64,000 nt of DNA from Salinimicrobium marinum (lineage in GTDB: Bacteria; Bacteroidota; Bacteroidia; Flavobacteriales; Flavobacteriaceae): assembly GCF_014651535.1 (NCBI RefSeq), contig NZ_BMXB01000002.1, forward strand, positions 496,001-560,000, read 5' to 3'. Positions within the stretch are counted from its first letter, which is position 1, and every line of letters starts with the position of its first letter. The translations under genes were made by a program, and so were the position numbers. Below, piece by piece: positions 63,058 through 64,000 of the stretch. Under the pieces are notes generated by a model. It was not told the origin of the DNA, made no database searches, and saw only the letters and a program-made list of their open reading frames with translations.

Positions 63058-63065
63058 CAAAGTTA
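63058..63065 (-). promoter_or_regulatory. -7 promoter element (TAACTTTG) for bcp
   Basis: Minus-strand TAnnTTTG match 17 nt upstream of the bcp ATG, 3 nt from the nth element on the other strand. Confidence 0.55.
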
Positions 63066-63072
63066 AGCATAA

Positions 63073-63738
63073 ATGAACAAGCAGGAAAAAGTACAATTCG
63101 TAATTGACACCTTAAAAGAAAAATATCCCACGGTTCCCATTCCTTTAGACCACAAAGATCCATACACATTACTTATTGCCGTTTTATTGTCGGCACAAAG
63201 TACAGATGTGAGAGTGAATCAAATAACTCCCCTACTGTTTGCCAAAGCTGATAATCCATACGCTATGATTAGAATGACTGTGGATGAAATTCGTGATATT
63301 ATTAAACCGGTAGGCCTCTCTCCCATGAAATCTAAAGGAATCCACGGACTTTCTAAAATCCTGATAGAAAAGCATAACGGACAAGTCCCTGCAGATATTG
63401 ATGCGCTGGAAGAATTACCAGCCGTGGGTCACAAAACTGCCAGCGTGGTAATGTCGCAGGCGTTTAATGTGCCTTCCTTCCCTGTTGATACTCATATTCA
63501 CCGCCTAATGTACCGTTGGAACCTTTCCAACGGAAAAAATGTTGTGCAAACAGAAAAAGATGCAAAAAGACTATTTCCAGAGGAGCTCTGGAATGAATTA
63601 CATCTTCAGATAATTTGGTACGGACGGGAATATTCCCCGGCACGCGGCTGGGATTTGGAAAAAGACATCATCACCAGGACCATTGGCCGAAAAAGTGTTC
63701 TGGAGGAGTACCTGAAGAAGAAAAAGAAATCGAGATAA
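63073..63738 (+). CDS. nth: Endonuclease III-like DNA glycosylase without Fe-S cluster
   Basis: A 221-aa HhH-GPD glycosylase/AP-lyase that removes oxidised pyrimidines. Helix-hairpin-helix LEELPAVGHKTASVVM has catalytic Lys121; the catalytic Asp139 is in FPVDTHIHR. The C-terminus, where E. coli Nth has four Cys binding a [4Fe-4S] cluster, reads GREYSPARGWDLEKD with no Cys; the whole protein has none. It ends in a Lys-rich tail. Activity is expected to be retained. Confidence 0.93.
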   Translation: MNKQEKVQFVIDTLKEKYPTVPIPLDHKDPYTLLIAVLLSAQSTDVRVNQITPLLFAKADNPYAMIRMTVDEIRDIIKPVGLSPMKSKGIHGLSKILIEKHNGQVPADIDALEELPAVGHKTASVVMSQAFNVPSFPVDTHIHRLMYRWNLSNGKNVVQTEKDAKRLFPEELWNELHLQIIWYGREYSPARGWDLEKDIITRTIGRKSVLEEYLKKKKKSR

Positions 63739-63742
63739 AAGA

Positions 63743-63768
63743 AAAAATCCTGCGGTTGCAGGATTTTT
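63743..63768. terminator. Terminator after nth
   Basis: AAAAATCCTGC (63743-63753), GGTT loop, GCAGGATTTTT (63758-63768); it probably serves both nth and the minus-strand gene that follows. Confidence 0.88.
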
Positions 63769-63839
63769 AAATCAGCTAATTCTGATTTTCACAGCAATGA
63801 AATTATTTTCTTCCAGAAATAATATGCGATGCTATTATT

Positions 63840-63986
63840 CTAGTTTAAAAAGGCTTCGAACTGCAACTCTTTGTAGTTACTAATCTTCAATGCCTTTGAA
63901 TAGTTCAAAAGAAACTGAACCGTTTCTTTTTTAGGTTTAAGATAATTCACTTTTTTAGAAGAATTCCCGGAGTAAAGTTTTGCCAT
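63840..63986 (-). CDS. Small basic hypothetical protein, 48 aa (may extend past the window)
   Basis: Frame MAKLYSGNSSKKVNYLKPKK onwards, ending in KELQFEAFLN and TAG. It is Lys-rich and helical in the middle (ETVQFLLNYSKALKI), without signal peptide. The frame stays open to the window edge, so the ATG at 63986 is only the most likely start. Coding-like composition and the facing terminator support it. Function unknown. Confidence 0.55.
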   Translation of the reverse strand: MAKLYSGNSSKKVNYLKPKKETVQFLLNYSKALKISNYKELQFEAFLN

Positions 63987-64000
63987 TGGTACATGATTAG

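Noticed and set aside
1-64000. tRNA, rRNA, CRISPR array, insertion sequence, prophage or replication origin
   Set aside because: Intergenic regions were read on both strands and none showed cloverleaf structure, direct repeat-spacer arrays, transposase frames or DnaA-box clusters. A covariance-model scan would be needed to exclude small structured RNAs.

Overview
The window is chromosomal DNA of a Bacteroidota bacterium, most likely family Flavobacteriaceae (Gramella/Salegentibacter/Zunongwangia-like; the genus is an inference). Support comes from the fused LpxC-FabZ gene, the type IX secretion regulator PorX, low GC, no clear Shine-Dalgarno sequences, and at least 14 upstream sites matching the Bacteroidota -7 promoter element TAnnTTTG. 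I see no rRNA, tRNA, CRISPR array, insertion sequence or prophage. This is mostly core chromosome, and no intergenic gap exceeds about 300 bp.

Layout. 1-12.8 kb: 3' end of a class A penicillin-binding protein, large catalase KatE, an SF2 helicase, the cysE-cysM cysteine pair, a 40-residue K/Q-rich protein, a FUSC-family membrane protein, a DJ-1/PfpI protein with an alpha/beta hydrolase, and an SDR. 13-23.1 kb: an envelope and stress block with a conserved hypothetical, a VTT/DedA-like protein, a CDF cation exporter, a DEAD-box RNA helicase, a 47-aa YqaE/Pmp3 protein, galE, a DUF3817 protein with an MscS channel, a coiled-coil membrane protein, an EEP hydrolase with a poly-Glu tail, and a second MscS channel. 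23.1-30 kb: thioesterase, Nudix, aldehyde dehydrogenase, a SatD/DUF3307 pair preceded by three phased operator-like sites, a Gre-factor-like protein and a 7TM-HD (PgpH-type) protein. 30-38.8 kb: thiolase with an NlpC/P60 protein lacking its catalytic Cys, a TPR protein, gyrA, clpC.

38.8-46.5 kb: complete histidine operon hisG-D-C-B-H-A-F-IE, read on the minus strand. It is preceded by an 18-codon leader peptide containing HHHHSH and by a strong terminator hairpin, so transcription attenuation by His-tRNA charging is predicted. 46.6-57.9 kb: SPFH and VWA proteins, fabG, sucD, and an envelope operon (HD-domain protein, lpxD, lpxC-fabZ, lpxA, efp, second lpxD-like gene, NTF2-like) that makes lipid A precursors. 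57.9-64 kb: porX (divergent from the HD gene), tsaE, a short exported peptide gene overlapping a membrane-protein gene, ald, a DUF4258-like gene, divergent bcp/nth, and a small conserved-looking gene at the edge.

Points most worth a second look: three 19-bp sites spaced exactly 29 bp apart upstream of the satD-like gene; the his leader attenuator; the Cys-to-Ala change in the NlpC/P60 protein; heptameric CTCANNT-type repeats at several gene junctions in the his and lpx operons; the overlapping peptide/membrane-protein gene pair; and an endonuclease III with no cysteine. None is shown here to be a wholly new system. Function calls come from recognising sequence motifs, not from database searches.
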